From NCBI RefSeq assembly GCF_037042905.1, contig NW_026974141.1:829001-893000 (forward strand): a stretch of 64,000 nt of DNA, in the 5' to 3' direction. Positions within the stretch are counted from its first letter, which is position 1, and each line of letters starts with the position of its first letter. This document shows, piece by piece, positions 46,795 to 57,556 of this stretch. The notes beneath the pieces were generated by a model, which worked only from the letters and a program-made list of their open reading frames with translations, made no database searches and had not been told where the DNA came from. Source of the DNA: Lytechinus pictus (Eukaryota; Echinodermata; Echinoidea; Temnopleuroida; Toxopneustidae). The translations under genes and the position numbers were made by a program.

Positions 46795-47022
46795 TTTTAC
46801 AGGGATGGTTCGTCGTGTTCGCCCCCTGTCCGTGAGCGACAGAAGGCGAACACGACGAACCATCCCCGTAAAATTATCTTTTACAGTTAAGATGAGAGCA
46901 AATCATTAGAGTTTTAATACATTTTAATGAAAAAATATTATGCTCGGTGTTGGAGCTCAGTTCAGCAGCCCTTTCACGCTCTCAACACCGAACACCGGCC
47001 GTACTTGAAATCACCCAATGAC
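46795..47022. mobile_element. Insertion in the right arm, relative of the 33011 MITE, with 29-bp hairpin
   Basis: Absent from the matching point of the left arm ('gttatactgtgcagtgact'). It ends 'gaaatcacccaatgac' like the MITE at 33011-33503. Its start forms a hairpin: 46795-46823 pairs with 46845-46873, with one mismatch ('agggatggttcgtcgtgttc' and its inverse). Confidence 0.65.
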
Positions 47023-47057
47023 CGTATAGCATACTAACCTCGCAATAGTGTGAGTGG

Positions 47058-47640
47058 CTTACACTTAACGCTGAAATATCTTTTAAGAGTTATGGCATGA
47101 GCGAGACTAGGCCATGGCCATGCATATTGAGATATCCGTTGACTTCTGTCTTAATCAAAAAGAGGCGCTCTTAAGTTACAGTAGGCATTAGCTATGTTAC
47201 TCTGAGTGAGGCCAAGTTACGCGACCTCCTTTTTAGATTTTGTAAATACTGAGAGACTGCAATTACACATGTGAGTTTTTGTGATGATTACTGACGTTGC
47301 AATTGGCATTGCATACCGAGTCATCAAACAATTGTAGACAGAAACAGAGATTGCAATTCGCAAGAAAATGTAGTACATCTTAATTCTTATTACATATGCC
47401 TATGTTTGGTATTAGTCTTGTTTAAGAAAAAGAGGATGTCAAAACTGTTTAAATGCTACAAAGGCCTCAATAAATATCACACGTAATTCTCTTGATTCAT
47501 CTTAATTATGTGAAGAGACTTGTAACAGAAAGAATGAAAATAAATGAATAGTTGTAATAATAGTTGTAATGTTTTTTGACAGAATCATGAACAGGTTACA
47601 GATGATGATGGCACAGTGTTGAAAACTGTTTGATGGAAAT
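47058..47640. other. Gene-free stretch
   Basis: No coding region, RNA gene or repeat recognised. Confidence 0.4.
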
Positions 47641-48860
47641 GGCGCATCGTTGGATTTGTTTAAAATTAGACCAACAAAGAAGCAACGTTACACCAACGTT
47701 GAACCGATATTAGACAAACATTGAATCAACGTTTACGCCAACGTTGGACTAACATTGAATCAACTTTCCATCAACATTGGACCAACATTAGACCAACGTT
47801 GGATCAACGTTACCCAACGTTGGACCAACATTGGAACAACGCTGCCATACCTGCCTCATCTGGACATAATGATTATGCACTCATGAATATTCATTACAAC
47901 AGTAAATGACCAAAATTTAAGGTAATATTGCTATAATAATTAAAGTATTTATGTTTATTCTAAATTTCCACCATGAAAAGTTTCAGAAAAGTATGTGGCT
48001 CCATTACCATATCATTTATAGTTCAAACATATTATTCTAAGTGAAATTTTCAAGGTTAAATGCGGAAAATGATATTAACTGTATTCTGCCAAGTGTAGCA
48101 AAGTTGCTCTTTATATAGGAGTCAATGACAGGATTCAGTGGATAGGTGTAGGATGATAGGAACAGGATGTAGGATTAGGATGTAGGATTTTAGGATAGGA
48201 TAAGATATGATGATATAAGGATTAGAGTGTAGAGTTGCAACGGTGGACTTCACCTTGAAACCCATTAATGTTTTGTTAATTATTGCCATATGTTGGAATA
48301 ATGTTGGAGCATTGTTGGAGCAACGTTGTGACAACGTTGTAACAATGTTGGAGCAATGTTGCCAGACAACGTTGGAGCATCGTTGCTGGACAGCGTTGAA
48401 CCAACGTTGTAAACATAGTTGGACTGACGGTGTATGCGCGTGCTCTTCCATCGCTGCTACAACGTTGCCCATCAACGTTGCAGCAACGCTGTTATTGATG
48501 ACTCAGCCGACATGAGACCAACGTTGGAGAATTGATGGTGGACAACGTTGAACTGACGTTGGAAATGTTGTTGGTCTGACGATGTATGGACGTGCACTTC
48601 TAACGATGATGCAACCTTGCTTGCCAACGTTGTAGCAACGTTGTATTTGACTATTTAGCCAACATTGGATCAACGTTGCCATACAACGTTGGAACATTGT
48701 TGCTGGACAACGTTGAACTGACGTTGGAAATGTTGTTGGTCTGACGATGTATGTGCGTGCACTTCTATCGATGATGCAACGTTTGCCTGCCAACGTTGAG
48801 GCAACGTTGGGAAAAAATTTCCCAACGTTGATCCAACGTTGGTCCAACGCTGTATTGTTA
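47640..48860. repeat. Second CAACGTTG-rich locus with a ~150-170-bp tandem unit
   Basis: CCAACGTTG motifs are dense at 47690-47840 and 48270-48855, in both directions. A longer unit containing 'ctgacgatgtatg', 'cgtgcacttcta', 'cgatgatgcaac' recurs near 48418, 48569 and 48736. The two parts flank a ~400-bp AT-rich centre, again like a foldback. It uses the same octamer as the 33.5-47.1 kb element but different surrounding sequence. Confidence 0.6.
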
Positions 48861-48958
48861 CTTGGGTAGTCGCGTGCATTTGAGTGTCCGAAAGTCCACA
48901 CACACAGCTTCAACACATGCAGGGAACAGTGGTTTTCATGAACGTAATATTGCAATTA

Positions 48959-50463
48959 CACTGGCGTAAATCCCGGGGGGGGGGGATGGGGGGGATATAT
49001 CCCCCCCCACTTTTCGAGGAGGGGGGGATGGCCTGTACAAACATCCCCCCCCCCACTTTTTACGAAAGAAATGAAGAAAAAAATCACAAGAGATAATTGT
49101 TTTATTGGTGAAAATTCTTCCTGAAATACCGCTTAACCCAAATAAAACAATATTATTGAATCATAAAATGCAAATAAAGAGCCAGTTCACCATTTCCAAA
49201 CGAAATACTTATGTCCTTATTATAACATTGAAGAGAAATCCCCGTTTCTTCCAATTCATCAATGTTGGGGTCTTTGGAAAGGAATTAAGATGGAATGTCA
49301 CAAATGTTTGAATGTAATCTCTAATAAAACCATTCAACCATCATGGGGTAAAAAAGATAATAATATCGGAGGGGTATTTGCCATATGGACATACAGTGGC
49401 GTAACTACGGGGGGGGGGCATGGGGGGCACGTGCCCCCCCCCCCCCAATCGGCTGACAAAAAAAAACCGGGGAAAAGGAGAAAAAGGGGGAGAAAGGAAG
49501 AGAAACGTAGTGGGAAAGAAGTAGTATTATTCATTATAATGTTATAATATATTATAACTATGTTATGTTACATTACATAAGAAACATTTTTATCATAACT
49601 TTATGAAACATAATTTGCCCAGGGCCTACGTCTTCATTGTTCCTGGTGCTCGCATTGTCTGTTTAACGAGATATATAATCCTGTTGTACTAAAACATTCC
49701 GTTTTCAAGTCAATATAAACCAAATATATTTCCTAGCACTTGAGTTATCATTGTTTTATGTAGTGACATATGCTTCTTTTTCATGACTCAATAAGTGATT
49801 GCCCCATGTTAAGGTCTTCCTATATATATGAAACATTTACTATCCGTGATTACGTTCGCATTAGTGGATTGGTGAGATATGTCTGCTCAACACGAATTCC
49901 TAAAATCAGTCCTTAAAATGTCCCTTCTTCTGATCTGATTATCAAAAATTTTCAGCTTGCGCTTCGCGCTCGCATCATTTGGTTAATGAAATACGTATGG
50001 TCCTAGTTAATTCCTACAAAGAAACCTAAGAATGCCCCACTTCAGGTCTGAATTATCTAAATTTTCAGCTCGCGCTTCGCGCTCGCAATATTTGATTAGT
50101 GAGATGCGTCATGATAATCATTATTGTAATGACTACACAAAGTGTTTCATGTGTTTTTAGGTGTGAATATAAACAAATTTCAGCTCGCGCTTCGCGCTCG
50201 CATTATTTGATCAGTGAGATACATACCTGTTTAATGACATTGTCCTTAAAATGTCTCTATTAGGTCAGAATAACTGGCAACTGAGCGCGCTCACTCAGTG
50301 ATAAAAAATTTTTGCTGGTGCCCCCCCCATGCCGTGACCCACGGTACGCCACTGTGGACATATCAATGACAATTCCTTGCATATCTAAAAACATGATTGC
50401 AAAAAAAAATGCCAAAATATTTCAGTCACCCCCCCCACCCATCAACACGGATTTACGCCAGTG
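48959..50463. mobile_element. Outer element with CACTGGCGTAAATCC ends, carrying a nested hAT-like element
   Basis: Starts 'cactggcgtaaatcccgggg' and ends 'acggatttacgccagtg'. The 7-mer attgcaa lies next to both ends (48949-48955 and 50464-50470), a possible but imperfect duplication. A second element (49394-50354) sits inside, so this one is older. Confidence 0.65.
49394..50354. mobile_element. hAT-like non-autonomous element, 961 bp, perfect 8-bp TSD
   Basis: Begins 'cagtggcgtaactacggggg' and ends 'ccacggtacgccactg'. Flanked by tggacata at 49386-49393 and 50355-50362. CAGTGGCGTA-type ends with 8-bp duplications are typical of hAT elements. The interior holds a G-tract/C-tract hairpin with 'gcacgtgc' and three spaced copies of 'cagct(c/t)gcgcttcgcgctcgca' near 49953, 50068 and 50181. 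No transposase ORF. Confidence 0.85.
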
Positions 50464-50475
50464 ATTGCAAAAATC

Positions 50476-51038
50476 CCCGGGGGGGCCACTTCCATTGATG
50501 AGTGGATACCATGCGCGACCATGGGGTCTGGAAAAGCACCCTAAACACGTATTTCCCATATTCTGAAAATGCACCCTTAACAAGTATTGGCGTCTGAAAC
50601 CCTACCCTTAACAAGTATTGGAAACAAAACGACACTCTTGGCAAGTATATCCCTGAAATGAACCCCTAAACAAGTACAGCGATATTTGTTATGTCACGGG
50701 TCCGTCGGCCGTCGGTTTTACCTTTACACACCATTTGGTGCACGGCTCCGGCCCCACCTTCCACACCTCGCGCAAATCGGACTCTAAACACGTAGTGTTG
50801 GGGCAAAAAGGACATCCTTTATAAAACATTTTAATTTTGTTTCATCATCCCCGCAAATTTTACCCTAAACACGTAACTTTCCTAGCGAAATAGATACCCT
50901 TTTCCCATTATTTTTGTGTTTTTGACACCCTTATCACGTTACGTACGTAACGTGCCCTATCTTGAAAAAGACATCCTTTTTACGTGTTTTTTTGGTCGCG
51001 CATGGTATCCACTCGTCAATGTGAGTGGCCCCCCCGGG
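50476..51038. mobile_element. Family B element, second copy, 8-bp TSD
   Basis: 563 bp with 'cccgggggggcc' and 'ggcccccccggg' ends. Flanked by caaaaatc at 50468-50475 and 51039-51046. It is inverted relative to the copy at 21717-22278, with the same subterminal 'gagtggataccatgcgcgac' blocks and 'cctaaacacgta'-like motifs. It inserted only 12 bp beyond the end of the element at 48959-50463. Confidence 0.85.
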
Positions 51039-51380
51039 CAAAAATCGGGATATATCTTTATAACTATTCATAATCTCACACCAGATTGATAATTGTGTGA
51101 AAATTTTATCCAATTCCATTAATTTGATGTAAATATTATTACAATTAATTCACTATTTACGTCTCGCTGTTCATTTGAAAGTGTCCATGTTCACAACTCT
51201 TGCTATGGCAAACGGTCTGAAATCACCCATATTTTCGAGACACCGGCACCTTTGTTTTCCCACTGGAGTATCCCTAAGGGTCAGAAAGGTCGAGATTGAT
51301 TGTCATCTCAATGCTTAATAGATTACCTACAGTTTGATGTATAATAGTTTACGACTGGTATAATGGTTACATCTCATTTT

Positions 51381-52105
51381 CGTATCCGGACATCTACCCC
51401 CCGGACATCCACCCCCCGGACATCCACCACCCGGACATCCACCCCCCGGACATCCACCCCCTTAGGACATCTACCCCCTAGGACAAGTACCCCCTAGGAC
51501 ATCTACCCCCCGGACATCCACCCCCCGGACATCCACCCCCCGGACATCCACCCCCCGGACATCCACCCCCCGGACATCCACCCCCCGGACATCCACCCCC
51601 CGGACATCCACCCCCCGGACATCCACCCCCCGGACATCCACCCCCCGGACATCTACCCCCCGGACAATTACCCCCGGACATCTACCCCCTAGGACAAGTA
51701 CCCCCCGGACATCTACCCTCCGGACATCTACCCCCCGGACATCTACCCCCCGGACATCTACCCCCCGGACATCTACCCCCCGGACATTTACCCCCCCGTA
51801 TCCAAAATATCCGTGAGTAGATGCCCGGGGGTAGCCTGTCTGGGGGGGGGGGTAAATGTCCGGGGGGTAAATGTCCGGGGGGTAGATGTCCGGGGGGTAG
51901 ATGTCCGGGGGGTAAATGTCCGGGGGGTAAATGTCCGGGGGGTAGATGTCCGGGGGGTAATTGTCCGGGGGGTAATTGTCCGGGGGGTAGATGTCCGGGG
52001 GGTAGATGTCCGGGGGGTAGATGTCCGGGGGGGTAGATGTCCGGGGGGTACTTGTCCGGGGGGTAAATGTCCGGGGGGTAGATGTCCAGGGGGTAGATGT
52101 CCTAG
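51381..52105. repeat. Palindromic array of a 15-bp unit (GGACATCTACCCCCC)
   Basis: About 25 tandem 15-bp units run in one direction (51384-51795). A short centre ('cgtatccaaaatatccgtga') follows, then about 17 units in the other direction (51850-52105). Units vary mainly at three positions (atccac/atctac/atttac/aattac). All long ORFs here ('TPRTSTP', 'GGRCPGG', 'VDVRGVD') are artefacts. Architecture is foldback-like. Confidence 0.85.
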
Positions 52106-52495
52106 AATCCTCATTTTTCTCCCAAACTTTGAGATCGAGCAGGCAGAACATGGCATATTTCTGTGTACAACGTCACGTGACTTACGTATGATAGTTTCTA
52201 TTCCTAGACTCTTTTCATTTGAAACAATTAATACAGTCCAAACAAACTTAATTAACGCATTTAATGTTGAAAGTAACAATGTTCTTGTACTATAAAGATT
52301 TGCCTCCTAATATTTATAATATAGCTACAGTTTGAGGAAGAAAATATCGAGTCCGGAATTGATTTTGATTTGCAATAGGCTCTGCGTAAATGTATTATAT
52401 ACTAGCAGGCTAGCATCGTCTGCTACGTAAACCAAATGAGCGAACATGACCGAAACTAACCATTATGATTTTTCATGTCATCGTTTGGTTAGGAT

Positions 52496-52664
52496 CACTA
52501 GCGTACCTACGGGGGGGCAGGGGGGCACTCTGCCCCCCCTGACGAGTCACAACCCATGCAAAAACGTATCTTTGCCCCCCTGATGGGCTTGAAAAACCTT
52601 TTTTGCCCCCCCCCCCCTGACGAGCTTTAAGACCTTCAATGCCCCCCTGACGAGCTTGAAGACC

Positions 52665-52695
<31 letters not shown>

Positions 52696-52740
52696 TGTCA
52701 ATTTTTATCTGGTACGAAATCCTTTATTTGTGATCGAAGA

Positions 52741-52775
<35 letters not shown>

Positions 52776-52836
52776 TGTCAAATTTTTTGGCGGACGGTTT
52801 TGCCCCCCCCTGTGGAAAATCCTAGGTACGCCACTG
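52496..52836. mobile_element. hAT-like MITE, perfect 8-bp TSD
   Basis: Begins 'cactagcgtacctacggggg' and ends 'tcctaggtacgccactg'. Flanked by gttaggat at 52488-52495 and 52837-52844. It contains repeated 'cccctgacgagctt' and two long T-runs (52666-52692, 52743-52772). Same family as 62130-62341 and, inverted, 62351-62655. Confidence 0.85.
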
Positions 52837-52844
52837 GTTAGGAT

Positions 52845-53640
52845 GGACTGCCCTTTGAGGGAAAAGGACAGACTATACGAACGACTCCCCCTTTAAAGAT
52901 TTATTCAATTCATTCAACGGTTTATACAATCATCCGGTTTTCAAATAAAATAATCTGCCAAACAATTGTTCAAATGTCGAATGCCGTAACAGGAAATTCA
53001 ACAATCTTTCGTACAAATAGATTATTGACCTTATCTCATCCCCTTTAGTTCGGTTTCAATTCGATCAACATTACACTGTAAAAAAGATCTGAATCTGTAG
53101 TTAACACTTAATGTATTTAAGTAGAATTTATATTTTGTAATTATTTTTCGTTTTTTTCAGTAGTTTTAACTTGTCTTTTAATTTACTTGATTTATTTGGG
53201 TTCAATATACATTGAAAAAAATTCACGTATTGCTAGCTTGCTTCGATTGAGTAAATCTAACTCAATTAGGCAAAAATGATTATTACTTATAAAATCATGT
53301 TGAAAGTACTTATATTTTTCAATTAACGCCTTATTTAAATAATGCATGAATATTCATAAGAGCAAGTAAATGTTTTTTTTTAATAACTGTCATATCTATT
53401 TGTGTTTGAAATTGTTTTGGATAAGGGTGTGCTAGTTATTTTATTCTTTTGTTGAATCAAAGAAAGAGCATCATTAAATAGTCATTTAGCAGAAAATTTC
53501 AGATTTTTTTCAGGTTTTCGGAAAATGCTTATATTATTCTCACTGTTTTATTTGTAAGAATGAAACGATCGCGTATAAATATCAATGTCAGTTTCTATTC
53601 ATGTGTAAGTGACAATGCACAAAGTCTAATATTTGGATAA
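52845..53640. other. AT-rich gene-free stretch
   Basis: No coding region recognised. A 'tacactgtaaaaaa' block near 53071 has a rough inverse ('tttttttaacaatgtaca') near 59307, beyond the LINE, so the LINE may have landed inside a small inverted-repeat element. Confidence 0.35.
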
Positions 53641-53727
53641 TAATTTTTTTTTTCTCTTTCACCCATAACAGGGGCATTTATTTTCAACAAAAATTCATTT
53701 CATATACACATCGTTTTTAAACAAAAC

Positions 53728-56700
53728 TCATAGATACATTTCCAAAGCAACAGGCAAATTATACATTTCTTTCTTTCTTCTTTTCCTCAGAATCTTATTG
53801 ATATCTAATCTTAATTTCAATTCTCTGACAAAAGTAAACCATAATTTATTTTCTCTTTCTTCTTTTCTATGTAAGTTTCTAAAAATTAACATCTTATAAA
53901 TACTCCAAAGTGCTATTGTTATAAAATCATCAATCTTCTTTTCTGTGTAATTTTTCAACAAAATATCGACATGAAAACAAAGGTCTACGTCATACACATT
54001 TTTAATCATTATGAATAAATTATAAAAGAAATGCCTATTCAAACTACAATACAAAAAAGCATGTATTAAATCTTCTTTGATATTACAAACTTCACATTTA
54101 TCATCATTGTCCAATTGCCATAAAAACAACATCCTCTTCGTAGGAATTAAGTTATACAACAATTTTAAATTGAATTGTTTCAATTTGTTTTCCCCTATAT
54201 TTTTCAAATTTCTCTGAAAGACATTCTTCCAATTTATAGGACTATCGGCAAAGTCAGCCCAATATGTAGGAGCGTCGTTTGTTTTGTCATGTGTTAATAA
54301 AATGTAGTAAAATAGCTTGCTGGAACAGAACTTAAGTTGTTTGTCTTTTCCCTTCAGTGGTATTTTTGGAATGTCCAACGTAATACCATCTGTTACATCA
54401 TTCAACCATATTTTCGGTATCGCCCTTTGTAGTTTAGAATAATCAAACAGGGCTCTTGCTTTTGTTTTCTCGGATTCAAAATATTCTTTCAGTTTCGTAA
54501 GAGATACAAATTTTCCTTCGAAACAAATATCTTTCAGAAAAATTATTTTGCTAGCGTACCAATCTCTATAGAAAAATGGTTGATTATGATATACAATATA
54601 TTTATTATACCATAGAATCTATGTGTTCGATAACAAATCATCTTTTTTTGTGGATTCTTTCAAGTGTGACCATGATTTTATAATCTCAACATAAAATGTT
54701 GGCAATTTGTTAACAAACCATTTTTCTATCATGTGATTATCCATAGTACAGTTAAGAACTAGTCTGACACCCCCTACTGATTCCAAATTCAATAAAGCAA
54801 AATCTTTCCAATAACCACTTGTATCGTCAACTATTCTCGCCAACCATTTCAATCTAAAACTCTGTATTAATTTCTGAATGTCGATCATTCTAATACCACC
54901 ATCCTCATATTCCTTTACAATTGTCATTCTCTTAACTTTGTCAACTTTCGCGTTCCATAAAAAATGGTAAATTATCTTCTCTAGTTTCTTTACTATCTGG
55001 TGAGGAACTGGACAAAACATAATTAAATGAATTATTTGACTTACAAGTAGAGTCTTGATAATAAGGACTCTTCCTATAATTGTAAGATCTCTTTTCCTCC
55101 AATTGTCCACGATTCTCTGTATCTTTTGTAATTTGGTTTCCCAGTTCAATTTCACAACCTTATCTAGGTCATGGTCTATATGAACTCCTAAATATTTAAT
55201 ACAACCTTTCGTCCACTTCAAACCATATTTATCAAAATTCCAATAAGTTTCCGTAGAGCCTAACCATTTCAGCATTGTTTTGTCTTTATTAACAACCGGC
55301 CCGGCCACATGTCCAAATTTATCTAATTCTTCCATAATATATTGCATAGACGATTTCTCTCTCAAAAACACAGATGTATCGTCTGCATATTGTAAGATTT
55401 TTTAATTCTGTTCTTTTGTTGTGTCCAAATAGAATTCCTTTAATTTTGTCATTTCTTCTGATTCTTTCTGCTAGGGTTTCTACCACCAAGATAAACAACA
55501 CTGCCGATAGGGGGCAGCCTTGTCTTATGCCTCTACAGATCTGAAATGTTTGCGTTCTCCAACCATTGATTAGTATCGAACTCTCCACTTTTTCATACAT
55601 TAATTTAACCCAACATCGGAAGTCTTCGCCGAAATTAAAATGACTCAAACAGCTTTCAATAAAATCAAATTCCACGGAGTCGAATGCCTTCCGAAAGTCA
55701 ACTAACATTAAGGCACCTTCTAAATTGTACTTTTTCATATAATCAAAAACATCTTGCGTAAGTCTAATATTAAAACCACTCATTCTGTTTTTTATGTAAC
55801 CTACCTGATTTTCATGAACAAGTTTTGATAACACTTTATGTAACCTGTTTGATAAGGCAGCGGCCATTATTTTGTAGTCGTAATTTAACAAGGTTATTGG
55901 CCTCCAGTTATTCAAATCTTCAATCTGTCCTTTTTTGTGAATCAACGTAATAATTCCTAACCGTTGGGTTTTTGACATAACCTTATTACTAAAATTTTCA
56001 TTTAGAGCATTGACCAACATAAATTCAATATCATCCCAAAACTCGAAAAAGAATTCGACGGGTAAACCGTCTGCTCCCGGACTTTTGTTTTTGCTCATCT
56101 TAAAAGCAGCAATTCGACATTCTGAATATGTTAATAGTCCTTCACATTTTTCTTTGTCTGTTTCATTTAACTTATTTACAACGGAACCTACAAAATATCT
56201 ATCAATATCTTCTTTTCGTATATGTTTACTGGCGTATAGTTCTTTGTAAAAAGAAACAACCTCATTTAGAATCTGTACTCGTTTCGTAATAATCTTATTA
56301 TCTTTTCGTATTTTAGTTATATTTCTTTTCTGGGCGTTTTTCTTTTCTAGACTCAGAAAATATTTTGTATTCTTTTCGCCCTTTTCTAGCCATTTGATTC
56401 TAGCTCGTACACTTGCTGCTTTACAATCTCTTTTATACAGTCTATCTAAATCACTTTTAATACAGAGGTACTCTTTTCTAGTCACATCATCAATGTTACC
56501 TTGTTCATCAATTTTCCTAGTTATCTTAGCAAATCTTTCTTCTAAGCTTGTCTTTGATTCTTTTGATTTATGCTTCTTTCCAATACAGTATGTTTGTGTA
56601 AATTCACGACATCTAATCTTTGTAAGTTCCCATCTTTCAGAGAAACTAAGATTCATATTTTCAATGTTTCTAATAATTTTTCTTACTTTACTTTTATACA

Positions 56701-57499
56701 CATCATCTTTCAGAATATGCGTATTTAATTTCCAGAATCCTGGACCTTTCTCCACTTTACCTATCAACACCTTTAAAAAAATAGCGTTGTGGTCACAACG
56801 TACAGATGGACGTATATCACACATCTTTATTTTTGCTTTCAGATTCTTATTTACCAGCCAATAATCAAGGCGTGATGCCAAATCTAAAGATACATTTCTC
56901 CAAGTAAACTGTCGTTTGTTTGGATTAAAACGTCTCCATATATCACATAAATCAAAATGTTTGATAATAGCTTTAAGATTTTGTGGTGTCTTATAATAAG
57001 TATTCGGATTTCTTTTCACGTCTTTAGTTGGGGAGAGGATGAAATTAAAGTCTCCACCTATTACTAACTCGCTATCTAGAGGTCTGTTCGACTCGATCCA
57101 CCTATAAAGCTTTTTGAAGAATCGTTCTCTGTATTTCTTTTCTGTGGGTGCATAAATATTTACTATACATAGATTACAATTACTAATCATAATATTTAAC
57201 ATAATCATCCGTCCTTCTTGACCATAAATTATGTTATTGAAAGTTATTGGTAAATCTTTTGAAATAAGAATGGCGACTCCTCTGGCATGATTAGATCCAT
57301 TTGAACAAAAAACTTGCCCTTTCCATTCATTTCGAATGATTTTCAAAATATTATCTGTCCAATAAGTTTCTTGTAATAACAATATGTCTGTTTTCTGATG
57401 CTTGCTCCATAACAGGATTGCGTCTCTTTTTTCTTTACTTCTGATACCTCTAACATTCAAACTAATCAAGTTGCAGTATTTGTTTTTTATTCCTGGCAT
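53728..57499 (-). pseudogene. LINE ORF2: APE endonuclease and reverse transcriptase, broken
   Basis: The N-terminal APE-like endonuclease shows 'LISLNVRGIRS', 'LLLQETYW', 'VIGGDFNFILSP', 'SRLDYWLVN' and 'CDHNAIFLKV'. The RT region shows 'NWRPITLLNYDYKI', 'GYIKNRMSGFNIRL', 'LVDFRKAFDSVEFDFI' and 'RGIRQGCPLSAVLFILV'. A frameshift at about 55390 falls in the catalytic ADD motif. An in-frame stop lies at about 54618. The C-terminal part (54405-53728) is Cys-containing ('CEVCNIKEDLIHAFLYC', an RVT zinc-binding-like pattern). Confidence 0.85.
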
Positions 57500-57556
57500 A
57501 GGTGATTTATTTACACTATTTACACTCTGTTATTGTCAGAAATCGGAAGCAGCTTC

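Larger units (their letters stand above)
33537..47057. mobile_element. Large foldback (TU-type) element, 13.5 kb
   Basis: Two long inverted arms, 33537-35923 and 44154-47057, face each other around an 8.2-kb loop. Outer termini are 'ccactcacac' and 'gtgtgagtgg'. Each arm has an outer unique part of about 0.8-1.2 kb (for example 'gactaattctgcgcatcaga' and its inverse near 46470) and an inner tandem array built on CAACGTTG. This is the foldback architecture described for sea urchin TU elements. No target duplication was found at these ends, so the ends could be trimmed or altered. The loop cargo is later, degraded retroelements; no transposase was recognised. Confidence 0.75.
44154..47057. repeat. 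Right arm of the foldback element
   Basis: Inverse of the left arm: the CAACGTTG array at 44165-45960, then the unique outer part to 47057. It is longer than the left arm because of a 504-bp duplication (44361-45368) and an insertion (46795-47022). Minus-strand ORFs of up to 227 codons here are repeat translations. Confidence 0.8.

Noticed and set aside
49955..50210. CRISPR-like spaced repeats
   Set aside because: Eukaryotic context, only three clean copies, spacers of ~90 bp that resemble each other, and inside a delimited hAT-like element.
51471..52295. Long ORFs rich in TPRTSTP, GGRCPGG and VDVRGVD
   Set aside because: Product of a 15-bp repeat, which is open in several frames on both strands; not collagen- or silk-like genes.
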